Shown: positions 43,801 through 52,702, counted from the first letter of the stretch. The stretch: 64,000 nt of DNA from Gemmatimonadota bacterium (GCA_021324775.1 JAJPIM010000030.1:115810-179809); one strand, 5' to 3'. The notes: generated by a model not told the origin, from the letters alone. Numbers and translations: made by a program.

Positions 43801-44139
43801 GATGACCATCGAGCCATCGCTGGCGCACGACGTCTTGTAGTACTCGAGACCCTGGATGCCGGGAAGCTGTTGCTCGATGGGGGCGGCGACGGCGACGCAC
43901 ACCTGTTCGGCCGTGGCGCCCGGATAGGTCGCGGTGATCTGCACCGACGGCGGTGTGATCCGCGGATACGTGTTGATCGGCAGCGTTCGCAGGGAGAAGA
44001 GGCCGAGGAGTACGATCACCATGGAAATGACCATGGCGAAGATCGGCCGCTTCACGAAGAAGTAGGTGACCTGCTCCTGTCCCGGCGGTGTCGCGCCGGG
44101 TCCACCCTGCCCTGTGGCGGTGCTATCGGCGGCGCTCAT
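40894..44139 (-). CDS. RND efflux pump, HAE1 (AcrB/MexF-like) permease
   Basis: 1081 residues, the full length of hydrophobe/amphiphile RND pumps. FFVKRPIFAMVISMVIVLLG is the first TM. TM4 has the proton-relay GIVVDDAIIVIENVER. Later signatures are GLEAKNAILMVEFA (TM10 Lys) and the large periplasmic porter domains with SGVGQAQTFGG and FNGFTSALVIGVPG. It should export drugs or other amphiphiles by proton antiport, with the MFP and OprM proteins of the operon. ATG 44139 begins one base before the MFP stop codon region, so the genes are tightly linked. Confidence 0.95.
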   Translation of the reverse strand: MSAADSTATGQGGPGATPPGQEQVTYFFVKRPIFAMVISMVIVLLGLFSLRTLPINTYPRITPPSVQITATYPGATAEQVCVAVAAPIEQQLPGIQGLEYYKTSCASDGSMVIQAYFDIARDLDLAAVDVQNRVQIATPQIPQQAQQLGITVLKAQTDILMGVALTSDDPRWDAAALSNYSRIYIQDELSQVSGVGQAQTFGGLQFAMLVSLDPDRLAHVGLTVTDVIAAINEQNTTNPSGRIGREPAPPGTQFTIPVTAVGRLSTPEEFANIILRARPDGSVLRIRDVGTVRLGSQSYDNVIRLNGKPTAGLIVFLRAGANALEAKDGVVARMNELAKNFPPGVHWINGFDLTPFITASIHEVEITLFLAIILVTIVVFVFLQKWRSTLIPALAVPVSIIGTFFGMAVLGFTVNLLTLFGLVLSIGIVVDDAIIVIENVERIMEDEHVSARVAADRAIRQLRSALIAIVIVLCSVFIPVAFIGGITGALYKQFAVTIVISVVLSGIVALSLTPALCSVLLTEAKTAPQGGFFGWFNRSFDTARRKYVETMHKVSPYSGAAVGVLAVAVCIIILLYKTTPAGFLPTEDKGYMIVAVELPGSSSTQRTTNVVNKVEQFLLHQPGVDHVFALSGFSLIQGVNQTSSATLFAVLKPWEDRKKKADQIDGLLGASNGYFFTQIPEAFVFAFNAPEIIGLGTTSGLEMNLQDRGVANYGKFAAIAQQFAQELNKTGDVQGVNTTIRADAQQLYLDVDRDKVKSLGVSLTDVFTTLQTMLAYDYVNDFNLYGKTYHVQVEAQAPFRQRPEDIGKFYVRSATGTMVPINSLVRTNFRAGPTVVSRFNGFTSALVIGVPGPGKSSGQMLDAAQKLIKDKYAAMGVGFGFSGESFQEQQSTGQGGIVFGLGLVMAFLVLAAQYESWSTPFAVMIGVPFGILGAFLGLFVLQHPNDLYFDVGLLVVIGLEAKNAILMVEFAIEQRHAGKSIEEAAVEAGRERIRPILMTSFAFILGVVPLVIATGAGASARHSLGIGVFAGMLVSTLLGVNIIPNLFIFVRKISERMAARVHHAPVLVPSPGVSSAPAGDD

Positions 44140-44140
44140 A

Positions 44141-45361
44141 TCAGCGCCCCGAAACGAGCGGGAACGCAGGCGCGGCGGGCACATCCTGGCCGACGGGCTG
44201 CGCTCCACCGGTATCAGCCGCGGCCTGATACTCCACCGGCTTCACCGGGGCGCCGGGGAAGATCTTCTGCGTCCCGTCGACGATCACCTTGTCGCCCGGC
44301 TTGATGCCGTTGTCGATGATCCACTGGGATCCGGACCACGACGATGCCTGAACGGGCCGGATGCCGACCTTGTTGCTGTCGCCGACCACGTAGACATACG
44401 AGCCGGCGAGGCCTTGCTGCACCGCGCGCTGTGGGACGAGAAGCGCGCCATCCCGCTTGAGGTCGAGCAGCTCGACTTTGACGAACTGGCCGGGCAGGAT
44501 GATGTGTCCGGCGTTGGGGAACGTGGCGCGCAGCGTCTCGGTGCCGGTTTCCGACTGGATCGAGATGTCCGCGAAGTTGAGCGTACCGGGCTGCTCGACG
44601 ACACTGCCATCGGCGAGGTACACGCGGACGCGCAGCTTCCCTGTCGGGAAGGAGAGCCGTTTGGCGGCGATTTCGCGACGCCACTCGAGCAAGTCCTGGT
44701 CCGATGGATTGAACTCCACGTAGAGCGGGTCGATCTGATCGAGCGTGGTCAACGAGTCGCTCGATCCCGTGACGCGTGATCCGAGCACGAGGTACGCGAG
44801 TCCGGCGCGGCCCGAAACTTCGGCGCGCACGAAGCAATCGTTGTAGCTCTTGCGGGCCTGATCGACCGCGCCCTGGCTCGCATCCACGTCGGCCTGCGCC
44901 TGGCGGTAGATCTGCTCGGCGCTATCGACGGTACTCTGTGCGACGGCGCGTTCGGCGAGGAGCGGCCGGACGCGATTGAGGTTGATGTTCGCGTTGGCGA
45001 GCTTGGCCTTCGCATCGTCGAGGCTCCCCGATGCGTTGCGCAGCGCCGCCGCGTATTGCGTCGTATCGATCTCGTAGAGGAGGGTGCCCTTGGCGACATC
45101 GGTGCCTTCGATGAAGGGGCGCGCGATGATGACGCCGGCGACCTGGGCGCGCACGATGATGTGCTTCGACGAGCGAGCGATGCCCTGATAGCGATAGTGT
45201 GCCGCGATCGTCTGCGGCGCCACGGTCACCGTGGTGACCTGCGTCGGCGGGAACTGCATGGGAGCCTGTGGCCCTTTGCACGCGGTCGCGGTACACAGCG
45301 CGAGAACCGCGATTCCCGCTGGCCGGACGACGGCGCGGTATGCTGACACATTCGGCTGCAC
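44141..45361 (-). CDS. RND efflux periplasmic adaptor (membrane fusion protein)
   Basis: 406 residues. A lipoprotein signal ends ALCTATAC. The lipoyl/hairpin/beta-barrel order is seen: VRAQVAGVIIARPFIEGTDV (lipoyl), a helical hairpin with SLDDAKAKLANANINLNRV, and IDPLYVEFNPSDQDLLEWR (barrel), close to MexE/OqxA-type adaptors. The frame is open to 45406 (GTG) with an ATG at 45403. I choose the GTG at 45361 because AGGGGG lies about 9 bases upstream and the lipoprotein signal then has normal length (Cys at 27). First gene of the operon. Confidence 0.9.
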   Translation of the reverse strand: MQPNVSAYRAVVRPAGIAVLALCTATACKGPQAPMQFPPTQVTTVTVAPQTIAAHYRYQGIARSSKHIIVRAQVAGVIIARPFIEGTDVAKGTLLYEIDTTQYAAALRNASGSLDDAKAKLANANINLNRVRPLLAERAVAQSTVDSAEQIYRQAQADVDASQGAVDQARKSYNDCFVRAEVSGRAGLAYLVLGSRVTGSSDSLTTLDQIDPLYVEFNPSDQDLLEWRREIAAKRLSFPTGKLRVRVYLADGSVVEQPGTLNFADISIQSETGTETLRATFPNAGHIILPGQFVKVELLDLKRDGALLVPQRAVQQGLAGSYVYVVGDSNKVGIRPVQASSWSGSQWIIDNGIKPGDKVIVDGTQKIFPGAPVKPVEYQAAADTGGAQPVGQDVPAAPAFPLVSGR

Positions 45362-45822
45362 GATCGAATGCCCCCTTTCAATAGCGACTGGCAAGACGAA
45401 CATCACTTCCGGGCCAATCCGGCGATTTTCCGATCAGCCATCCTGATGCGTTTTGGAACTCTGCACGCACACGGACGTTGCCGTACGCGCGGACTGCCAC
45501 GTATTACGACGTTCAGGGTGCGGCCCAATCGACAGTGGGGGCGGCGCCCTCACACGTAAGCCAGGAAGGGTCTTAGGCTTTGGGAAGTTCCCAATCTAGT
45601 CGGACCGCCGTCGAAACGGTCGGGGTCCTCCGACACTTCGCGCGAGGTAACGGCTGGGGCGCGTCGCGTGTCGTGGTGCCTCAGCGGCGTGTGTTTACGG
45701 TGCCGACGTGGTTCGCCGCGGCAGTTATCAACAATGCGCCAAGCTGTTGACCGGTGGACATATCAGCGCGTCATCGACGCCACAGGTGGCGTACGGCCTT
45801 GGCCTGCGCCGACGGCGTGCCG
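45362..45822. other. Region of about 460 bases upstream of the efflux operon, no gene seen
   Basis: No convincing ORF. It should contain the efflux promoter. A small palindrome GGGAAGTTCCC lies near 45580. No regulator gene such as TetR is adjacent. Confidence 0.35.
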
Positions 45823-46714
45823 CTACTGCAAGGCGAGCCGGGCTTTCGTCCAAATCACGATTTTCACACAGCCTGTGTCAGGGTGGTGTGGCACGCCCGT
45901 CCGACGATGCCGTGCCGTGAGTGCTGTTGGTTGCCGGTTTCGCCGCTGCAGGTACGTGCAATACGAGCGCGACGACAAGGCGGCCATTGAGCGAGAGCGG
46001 CCGGCTGACGGCGCCACTGTCGGCTGTGGCGATGATCGCCCGGGCGACGCCGTTCACACTGGGCGGCAAATTACAGAAGCGGAACCCGCCACCCGGCCCA
46101 GTCGTGGTGTCGCGAATGCGTTGAATGCGGTGAACGCCGATGTTGGTTCCGGCCTGAATGTCGGTCCAACTGAGCGTCACCCTGACGCCGGCGACCGGCG
46201 CTTCGGTTTCCGCATCGAGGACTCGGCCGACGACGACTGACGGACCGATTCCCGCCATAGTGTCGATCTGGATCGGGCCACAGACGAGGCGGATGAACGT
46301 GGGGGCCGATGGCGTGGCGAGGATCAGCCCGAGCGTCGAATCCGCGAAGACTTGCAGTGGGGGCGATGCGATACTCAGAATGAGTGAGTCGAGAAGCGGG
46401 TGGAAGACGCCGATACGGTATTTGCCGGGCGGCACCGAGTCGATCGTGAAGCGCCCGGCCGAATCGGTCATCGCCAGGTTGTTGAGTCCCTCGACCGAGA
46501 TCTGAGCGCCGACCAGCGGGCGACCGTACAGGCTGTCGACGACGATCCCGGTTATCACGCCGAACGGCGAGGGCGCGGTCCTGGGTGCGGTATGGGGCGC
46601 TCCGGTCGGAGCTGAACTGCTTTGGCTGCTAGCGGTCCTCGCAGTCGCGACGGCGAAGGCCAGGGTAAGGAGACGGGCGAAAACGCCCGCGTGCCTGCTC
46701 GCGGCGGGGATCAT
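45823..46714 (-). pseudogene. Plug-only paralog 1, internally deleted
   Basis: The intact part (45878-46714, 278 residues) has a signal peptide and the same first half as its two neighbours: FGVITGIVVDSLYGRPLVGAQI (carboxypeptidase-regulatory repeat), SVPPGKYRIGVFHPLLDSL, IQIDTMAGIGPSVVVGRVLDAE. It then stops at GRATPP. Just beyond the stop, in another frame, TGCVKIVIWTKARLALQ and a stop (45823-45877) match the conserved C-terminal tail of the other paralogs. So the second regulatory repeat and the plug domain were removed and the frame was broken. The N-terminal part could still be secreted. Confidence 0.75.
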
Positions 46715-46760
46715 AAGCGGTCCTCATTGCCGTTGTGGCCGGAATGTCTGGCGAGAACGT

Positions 46761-48362
46761 CTAGAGACCGAGTCGGCCCTTTGTCCAGATGATGACCTTC
46801 ATACACCCTGTGCCGCCGCCAGATCCACCGCTCGGCATCATGGTGCCAGCGCGCCGTGTACCGGTTCCCATACGGCCGAAGGTCGGCGAGCCCGCCGTCA
46901 TCGTGGGAGGCGAGTAAGCGTATTGCGCTGGCGACTCGGTCGGCTGGTACACCTCGACCGCGCCGATGTCGTCGGCTCGCACGAACGTGTTGATATCGCC
47001 GGGCGTCATCTCCTGGTACGGCGAGCCGTCGACGACGTAACGGACGCAACTGCTCATTCCGCGCGTGCCGGCGAGATAGTCCTCGCCGTTGGGTCCAGGC
47101 CGCCGGACGACGCCCGGCATTCCGGCCATGAGATCGACGAACTCGAACGCGTTGCGCTTCGCGATGTCGTCGGGGCCGAGGAAGTGGCCAATGCCCATGT
47201 GTTTCCGCGAATCGAAGCCGACGCGCTGCAGTCCGGCATTGAGCGTAGCGGTGACGATGACCGCACGCAGGACCGCAGTTTTGACCGCGAGCGGAACGGT
47301 GACCTGGCGCGGCTCACGCAGGGCGAGATCCACCGGCATGGTGACCGGCTCCCATCCGAGCGCGTGCACTTCGAGTGTGCGACTGCCTGCGGCCAGCCCG
47401 CGCAGGGTGAACTGCCCGCTGTCGTTGGTGACAGCAGTCTGTTTCGAGCCGAGCACCATCACTTGCGCACCCGCAAACGGACCGGATCCGTCCGAGCGAA
47501 TGACACGGCCGGTGAGCACACTCCCCGTGGGTGGCGCAGGGGCGCCGCTCGTGGACGCAATGGACTGATCTCGCTGGGGTGCAGCGCCTGGCACGTGCAA
47601 CACTACTGCGCCGACGAGGCGGCCCATCAACGCGTATGGGCGGGTGACGGCACCGCTATCGAGGGCGGAACTGAACGCGCGCGCCGCCCCGTTCAAATGG
47701 GAGGGCAGATGACAGAACCGGAACTCGCCGCCCGGGCCGGTCGTGGTGTCGCGCACGCGCTGGATTCGGCGCAGGCCGATGGAGGCTCCGACCTGAATAT
47801 CGACCCAGCTCAGGGTGACTTTCGCATGCGCCTTGGGTGCTTCGGTTTCCGCGTCGAGGACGCGGCCGGCGATCACCGAAGGACCGATTCCATTCATGGT
47901 GTCGATCTGGATATTGCCGCAGACCAGATGGATGAAGGAGATCGCCGAGGGTGTGCCGAGAACCACATCGAGTGTCGAGCCGGAGGGGACCTCGAGCGGC
48001 ACCGTGGCAATGCTCAGGGCCAGCGAATCGAGGAGCGGGTGGAAGATGCCGATGCGATACTTGCCGGGCGGCACCGAGTCGATCCGGAAGCGGCCGCTGG
48101 AATCCGTCATGGCGAGCGCATTGAGCCCTTCGACGGCGATCTGCGCGCCGGCCAGAGTGCCCCCGTTGAGGCTATCGACGACCAGGCCCGCGATGGTGCC
48201 GTAGCCGGAGGCCGTAACCGCGGAAGCTGCCGGGGATGGCGCGGCGGTCGCGGAGGGTGTCTGCCCGACTGCGGATCCGGCCGCGACCAGGGTGCACCCG
48301 AGCGTACACGCGAGGAAGAGCCATCGCGTGGCCGACCCGACCGGGCGGACAGCGGGGATCAT
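46761..48362 (-). CDS. Plug-only TonB-like secreted protein, paralog 2
   Basis: 533 residues: signal peptide, a first carboxypeptidase-regulatory-like repeat (YGTIAGLVVDSLNGGTLAGAQI, residues ~50-125), an Ig-like middle part, a second repeat (LTGRVIRSDGSGPFAGAQV, ~290-370) and a TonB-plug-like domain with FDSRKHMGIGHFLGPDDI, SSCVRYVVDGSPYQ and IGAVEVYQPTESP. There is no beta-barrel, so it cannot be a complete TonB receptor. It ends GCMKVIIWTKGRLGL; the Cys in this tail may pair with the Cys before VVDG. Likely periplasmic or surface-exposed. The gene is the middle of a tandem of three. Confidence 0.8.
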   Translation of the reverse strand: MIPAVRPVGSATRWLFLACTLGCTLVAAGSAVGQTPSATAAPSPAASAVTASGYGTIAGLVVDSLNGGTLAGAQIAVEGLNALAMTDSSGRFRIDSVPPGKYRIGIFHPLLDSLALSIATVPLEVPSGSTLDVVLGTPSAISFIHLVCGNIQIDTMNGIGPSVIAGRVLDAETEAPKAHAKVTLSWVDIQVGASIGLRRIQRVRDTTTGPGGEFRFCHLPSHLNGAARAFSSALDSGAVTRPYALMGRLVGAVVLHVPGAAPQRDQSIASTSGAPAPPTGSVLTGRVIRSDGSGPFAGAQVMVLGSKQTAVTNDSGQFTLRGLAAGSRTLEVHALGWEPVTMPVDLALREPRQVTVPLAVKTAVLRAVIVTATLNAGLQRVGFDSRKHMGIGHFLGPDDIAKRNAFEFVDLMAGMPGVVRRPGPNGEDYLAGTRGMSSCVRYVVDGSPYQEMTPGDINTFVRADDIGAVEVYQPTESPAQYAYSPPTMTAGSPTFGRMGTGTRRAGTMMPSGGSGGGTGCMKVIIWTKGRLGL

Positions 48363-48558
48363 GGGCAGTCCTGTGAGCGACCCCCTTTGTCCCCCGATGG
48401 ACCGGCCCGCGGAGATCCGCAGCCCGAGGGTGTTCCGGGTCGGTCACCAACATAGGATGTCCCACAATTTGACGCCAGCCTCGGCTGTAACACCCGCGCC
48501 CCGATATGTAACCGGATAGCGCCAACTGCCGTTATGGCGGACCTGCGAAGAATTGTGG

Positions 48559-50163
48559 CTACAGGCCGAGCCGGTTCTTGGACCAGATGAAGATTTTCAC
48601 GCAAGTAGTGCCACCGGCCAGGCTGAGGCTGTCGACCGCGCCGGGATTTCGTAGTTGGCCCGATTGGCGGGATAGGGCTTGGCCGCCCTGGGGTGCAGGC
48701 GGGCTGAAGGCAGCGCCTGGCGGTGCTTCGGCCGGCTGGTAGACCTCGATCGCACCTATCTCGGCAACCGGCATGACATCGTTGATCTGGCCGGGTGTGG
48801 CTTCGACGAACGGCATGCCGTCGATGACGTAGGTCACGCAGCCGACCGAGCCGCGGGCGGGGGTGACGTACGCATTGCCCTGGGGATCGATACGCCGCCT
48901 CACGCCGGGCATCGTCACCATGAGATCGACGAACTCGTTCGCGCTCATGTGGGCGAGGTCGTCGGGACTGAGGAAGTGTCCGATGCCGAGTCGCTTTCGG
49001 GCGTCGAAGCCGACGCGGTGGAGACCGGCGTTGAGCGTCGCCGTCACAACGACGGCGTCGAGAACCGCGGTCTTCGTCGCCAGCCGAACGACCACATTGT
49101 GTGCGGTGCGGTCAGACAATTCGACAGGGAGCGCTTCCGGCTCCCATCCCAGTGCACGCACTTCCAGAGTCCGGCTGCCGGCTGGAAGGCCGCGCAAGGT
49201 AAACAGGCCATCGTCGCCCGTGATCGCGGTGTCTCCGGTACCGGCGACCGTGATCACAGCGCCGATGAACGGGCGGCCGTCATCCGAACGGTAGACGCGG
49301 CCGCTGAGGGACGCGTGGCCGGGGACCGGGGTGGCACCGGCAGCGTGCGCCGCCGAGGAGTCGTTCGCGGGCACGTGGAGCACCAGGAATCGAACCAGGC
49401 GGCCTCTCATCGTGAACGGGCGGCCGACGTCATTCGTGTCGTGCGCGACGCGCGCCGCATGTGCGATGCCGATGAAGCGATCCGGCACGTGGCAGAACCG
49501 GAACTCGCCGGCCGGCCCGGTTGCCGTGTCCCACTTTCCCTGCGTAAGCCGCAATTTCTCCGACAGCAACGACCGTATGTGTGCCCAGCGAAGCGACACG
49601 TGGGCGCCGGCGACGGGCGCATCAGTCTCCGCGTCGAGAACGTGGCCGATGACCAGAGCCGGGCCGCTCTGGGCGGAGGTGTCGGCCGGTCCGCTGCCGC
49701 AGGCGAGCCGCACGATGGTCGGCGCGGAGGGTGTCGCGAAGGCGAGCGACAGAGTGGAATCCGCCGCGACATCAAGCGGCGGAGATGCAATGCTCATCCC
49801 GAGCGAGTCCAGGATCGGGTGAAAGACTCCGATCCGGTATCGGCCGGCCGGCACCGAGTCGAGGCGGAACCGGCCTGCCGAATCAGTGAGGACCTGGGAG
49901 ACAATCCCTTCGACCGAGATCTGCGCGCCGACGAGGGGCCCGCCATCCAGGCTGTCGATGACAACTCCGGCGATTGCGCCGAGGCGCGGAGGCGGCTGCG
50001 GAGCGAGGCGGCGGGCAGCGTTCTGCGTCGGTGGCGATGTGGCCGGCGCGCCGGTCCAGGCAGCCGCGATGAGGGCGGCGGCGGCAAGCAATCCCACCCG
50101 GCCGGCCTGGAGACCAGCAGCCCTCATCGGGTGGCGGTGGGCTGGAACGTTGGATGCGCTCAT
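48559..50163 (-). CDS. Plug-only TonB-like secreted protein, paralog 3
   Basis: 534 residues, same plan as paralog 2: signal peptide, regulatory repeat (LGAIAGVVIDSLDGGPLVGAQI), a middle part with ALVIGHVLDAETDAPVAGAH, a second repeat (LSGRVYRSDDGRPFIGAVIT), then plug residues FDARKRLGIGHFLSPDDL, GCVTYVIDGMPF and IGAIEVYQPAEAPPG. It ends TCVKIFIWSKNRLGL. As in paralog 2, a Cys in the plug and a Cys in the tail are kept. The frame runs to 50478, but the ATG at 50163 gives a proper signal peptide. A first gene of a likely transcript, 196 bases ahead of paralog 2. Confidence 0.8.
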   Translation of the reverse strand: MSASNVPAHRHPMRAAGLQAGRVGLLAAAALIAAAWTGAPATSPPTQNAARRLAPQPPPRLGAIAGVVIDSLDGGPLVGAQISVEGIVSQVLTDSAGRFRLDSVPAGRYRIGVFHPILDSLGMSIASPPLDVAADSTLSLAFATPSAPTIVRLACGSGPADTSAQSGPALVIGHVLDAETDAPVAGAHVSLRWAHIRSLLSEKLRLTQGKWDTATGPAGEFRFCHVPDRFIGIAHAARVAHDTNDVGRPFTMRGRLVRFLVLHVPANDSSAAHAAGATPVPGHASLSGRVYRSDDGRPFIGAVITVAGTGDTAITGDDGLFTLRGLPAGSRTLEVRALGWEPEALPVELSDRTAHNVVVRLATKTAVLDAVVVTATLNAGLHRVGFDARKRLGIGHFLSPDDLAHMSANEFVDLMVTMPGVRRRIDPQGNAYVTPARGSVGCVTYVIDGMPFVEATPGQINDVMPVAEIGAIEVYQPAEAPPGAAFSPPAPQGGQALSRQSGQLRNPGAVDSLSLAGGTTCVKIFIWSKNRLGL

Positions 50164-50398
50164 AATGAAACCAGCCTCAACGGCGGTGGCGCAGCTCTCG
50201 TTGTATCTGCACGATAGGGCCGGGACCGCGGATAGCAAGGGAGCGATTCGCCAAATCAGGACAGCCCGATCCTCCGCGGCCGGCAGAAGCCGGTAACTCC
50301 GGTCGTGCGTGTCGCCGGGAATGGTTACCGTTAGTCCCGCTGCTGCTGGTCGCGCAGTCACCCTGTCAGCACGACGGTCCCTACCACCCCGGTCCACG

Positions 50399-51346
50399 AT
50401 GCAGATCTTCGACGAAGCCCGCGTCCGCGCGCTGCTCCACTTTGACACTCTGATCCCCGCGATGGAGCGCGCGCTCACGGATCTTTCCGCCGGCCGTGTT
50501 CAACAGCCTCTTCGCAGCATCATCCCGGTGCCAGCACATGCTGGTCTCTTCGGACTCATGCCTGCCGTCTACGGCGATGTGCTGGGTGCCAAGCTCGTGA
50601 CGGTGTATCCGGGAAACGTGGAGCGCGGGCTCCCGACGCATCTCGCGACGGTGCAACTCTTCCGCGCGACGACGGGTGAGCCGCTGGCCACGATGGATGG
50701 GCGGCTCATCACCGAGATGCGTACGGCGGCGGTCTCCGCGGTCGCGACAAAGCTGCTCGCCCGGCCGGACGCGCACGTGCTCGCGATCCTGGGGAGCGGG
50801 GTGCAGGCGCGATCGCACATCCAGGCGCTGCGACTCGTGCGTGCCTTTGACGAAGTGCGCATCTGGAGTCCGACACCGGCGCACGCGAGGCGGTGTGCCG
50901 AGGAGATGGGGGGTGTCGCGATGCCGGCAGCGGACGCGGTGCGTGGCGCGGAAGTCGTGGTGACCGTGACCGGGTCGGGCGAGCCGGTGCTTCGGGGTGC
51001 GTGGCTTTCCGAGGGTGCTCACGTCAACGCGGTTGGCGCAGTCGGTCTGGCGCGCCGGGAGCTGGACGACGAGGCGATGCGCGGGGCGGTGATCGTCGAG
51101 ACGCGCGAGGCGGCGCTCGCCGAGTCGGGCGACATTCTCATGGCGAAGGCGCCGATCTATGCGGAGCTTGGGGAGTTGCTCGCGGGTTCGAAGCCGTTGC
51201 CGCGCGCGCGGAGGACGATCTTCAAGTCGCTCGGCCAGGCCGTCGAGGACATCGCGGCGGCGCGGCTCGTGTACGACGCCGCGAGTGGCGAGCTATCGGA
51301 GCGGCTGCAGCAAAAAGGAAAGCCGAAGGCGGCAGCGAAGCACTAA
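50399..51346 (+). CDS. Ornithine cyclodeaminase / mu-crystallin family enzyme
   Basis: 315 residues. The NAD-binding core is LAILGSGVQARSHIQAL near residues 120-140, preceded by the DGRLITEMRTAAVSAVATKLLA segment conserved in the family and followed by GAHVNAVGA. Members deaminate ornithine to proline, act as alanine dehydrogenases, or reduce ketimines; the substrate is not set by what I can see. ATG 50399 (MQIFDEARV) is a standard start. It is divergent from the plug-only genes. The Lys/Ala-rich tail (QQKGKPKAAAKH) is extra. Confidence 0.9.
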   Translation: MQIFDEARVRALLHFDTLIPAMERALTDLSAGRVQQPLRSIIPVPAHAGLFGLMPAVYGDVLGAKLVTVYPGNVERGLPTHLATVQLFRATTGEPLATMDGRLITEMRTAAVSAVATKLLARPDAHVLAILGSGVQARSHIQALRLVRAFDEVRIWSPTPAHARRCAEEMGGVAMPAADAVRGAEVVVTVTGSGEPVLRGAWLSEGAHVNAVGAVGLARRELDDEAMRGAVIVETREAALAESGDILMAKAPIYAELGELLAGSKPLPRARRTIFKSLGQAVEDIAAARLVYDAASGELSERLQQKGKPKAAAKH

Positions 51347-51482
51347 CTGAAGGAAGGGATGCGAGATGCGGCGCTGATCCCGGAGTGTCCAGCCGCGTGT
51401 ACAGTTTTGGGCGCAGGGCAGCGGTCGTCCCACTAAACCGGACTTGCTCGCGCGTGCGCTTCGGGGGGCACATGTTAGCGGC

Positions 51483-51734
51483 ATGCCATCATCGACACTC
51501 TTCTTCGACATACTGGGCTGGCTTGGCGCCGCCTGCGTCGTGATCCCATACGCGCTCGTGGTGACCGGGCGCCTCGCCGGCACGACGACGACTTACCGTG
51601 CGGCCAACATCGTGGGAGGGGTGCTTCTCATGCTCAACACGTGGTACCACGAGGCGTACCCGTCGGCTGCCGTGAACGTTCTGTGGATCGCGATCGGGGT
51701 GTACGCGATGAGCCGGCGGCGCGTCGTTCCGTAA
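51483..51734 (+). CDS. Small membrane protein, CBU_0592-like
   Basis: 83 residues with three TM helices: FFDILGWLGAACVVIPYALV, NIVGGVLLMLNTWYHEAYPS and VNVLWIAIGVYAM. The order, including the YR-x-x-N before the second helix and the HEAYPSAAVN loop, matches the CBU_0592-type family of unknown function. ATG 51483 is preferred to the upstream frame. Inner membrane. Confidence 0.75.
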   Translation: MPSSTLFFDILGWLGAACVVIPYALVVTGRLAGTTTTYRAANIVGGVLLMLNTWYHEAYPSAAVNVLWIAIGVYAMSRRRVVP

Positions 51735-51830
51735 CCCGCGGGCACCCCAACAAACGGCGACGGTCAGTTGTAGTGATGGTAGAACGCGGGCCGCTCGTGC
51801 CTGCCCAACACCGTTCGCCGAGGTGTCTCC

Positions 51831-52469
51831 ATGACGCTCCGCCAGACCATCAGTGTGCTCAGTATCGTCCTGCTTCCCTTCACGTCCGCGGCGTGCGGCC
51901 GTCACGCGCGCGGTCATCACGGCTACCGTATGATGATGGCGGGGCGCGGCGGCATGCGCGGCATGCGTCGCATGCGTCGTGGGATGGGCGATCCCGTTGC
52001 GCAATTGCTCGACCATCAGGCCGCGCTCAAGCTCACGTCCGCGCAGGTGAACAGCCTGATCTCGATCGACGAGAAGCTGATCGCGGACAACAAGCCGCTT
52101 CGCGACCGGTTGATGGCGCTGCGGCCCGCGATCGATGGTGATCGCGGCAAGAAGCCGGACTCTGCGAGTGCGGCTGCGCGCATGGCGCAGCGCGATTCCG
52201 CGGGTGCAGTGTTCCAGCAGATGCGGGAGAACCGCTGGCGTGCGATGAACGCGGCGTACGGCCAACTGACCGACGCCCAAATGAGCGAGGTTGGGCGGCC
52301 CGGCGGCGACGGGCGGCCGGGCGGATTCCGCGGCGGATTCGGGGGGCGCGGCGGACCTGACGGGGGGATGCGCGACGGCGGGCCGGCCTCTGGCCGGATG
52401 GGTGGCGGACGTCCGCACGGCGGTGCGCCCGGTGGTCCTCCGAGCGGTTCGAGCGACGACCAGGAGTAA
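51831..52469 (+). CDS. LTXXQ-type (Spy-like) lipoprotein with Gly-rich tail
   Basis: 212 residues. Lipoprotein signal ends FTSAAC (Cys 22). A His/Met/Arg/Gly stretch (GHHGYRMMMAGRGGMRGMRR) could bind metal. The helical part has LKLTSAQVNSLISIDEKL and YGQLTDAQMSEV, i.e. two LTxAQ motifs as in Spy/CpxP. The last ~60 residues are Gly/Arg/Pro repeats (RGGPDGGMRDGG...). GAGGTG just upstream supports ATG 51831. It resembles the secreted protein at 1291 in plan but is lipid-anchored. Function likely a periplasmic chaperone or metal response; not proven. Confidence 0.75.
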   Translation: MTLRQTISVLSIVLLPFTSAACGRHARGHHGYRMMMAGRGGMRGMRRMRRGMGDPVAQLLDHQAALKLTSAQVNSLISIDEKLIADNKPLRDRLMALRPAIDGDRGKKPDSASAAARMAQRDSAGAVFQQMRENRWRAMNAAYGQLTDAQMSEVGRPGGDGRPGGFRGGFGGRGGPDGGMRDGGPASGRMGGGRPHGGAPGGPPSGSSDDQE

Positions 52470-52702
52470 GGCACGGGCGGGGGAGGACGGACGGGAGCGG
52501 GAGCAGGAGACAAGAGCAGGATGGGTGGCGGGCGTCTCGCGCTGGATTGGCGAGGCGCCCGAGCGTTTTGCGACTGATTCGACGGCGGTGTCCTTGGGAG
52601 GTAGCATTATCGGCGCCGTGTGACGGGTGATCCTTGCCCCGATGACGCGGGTCTTATCTCAGCCGCCGAAGTGTGGCCATCCGACCCCTCACCTCCGATC
52701 TC

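Noticed and set aside
41770..44304. An 844-codon + strand frame opposite the RND pump
   Set aside because: Composition dominated by Asp, Arg, Glu and His; mirror image of the conserved RND gene.
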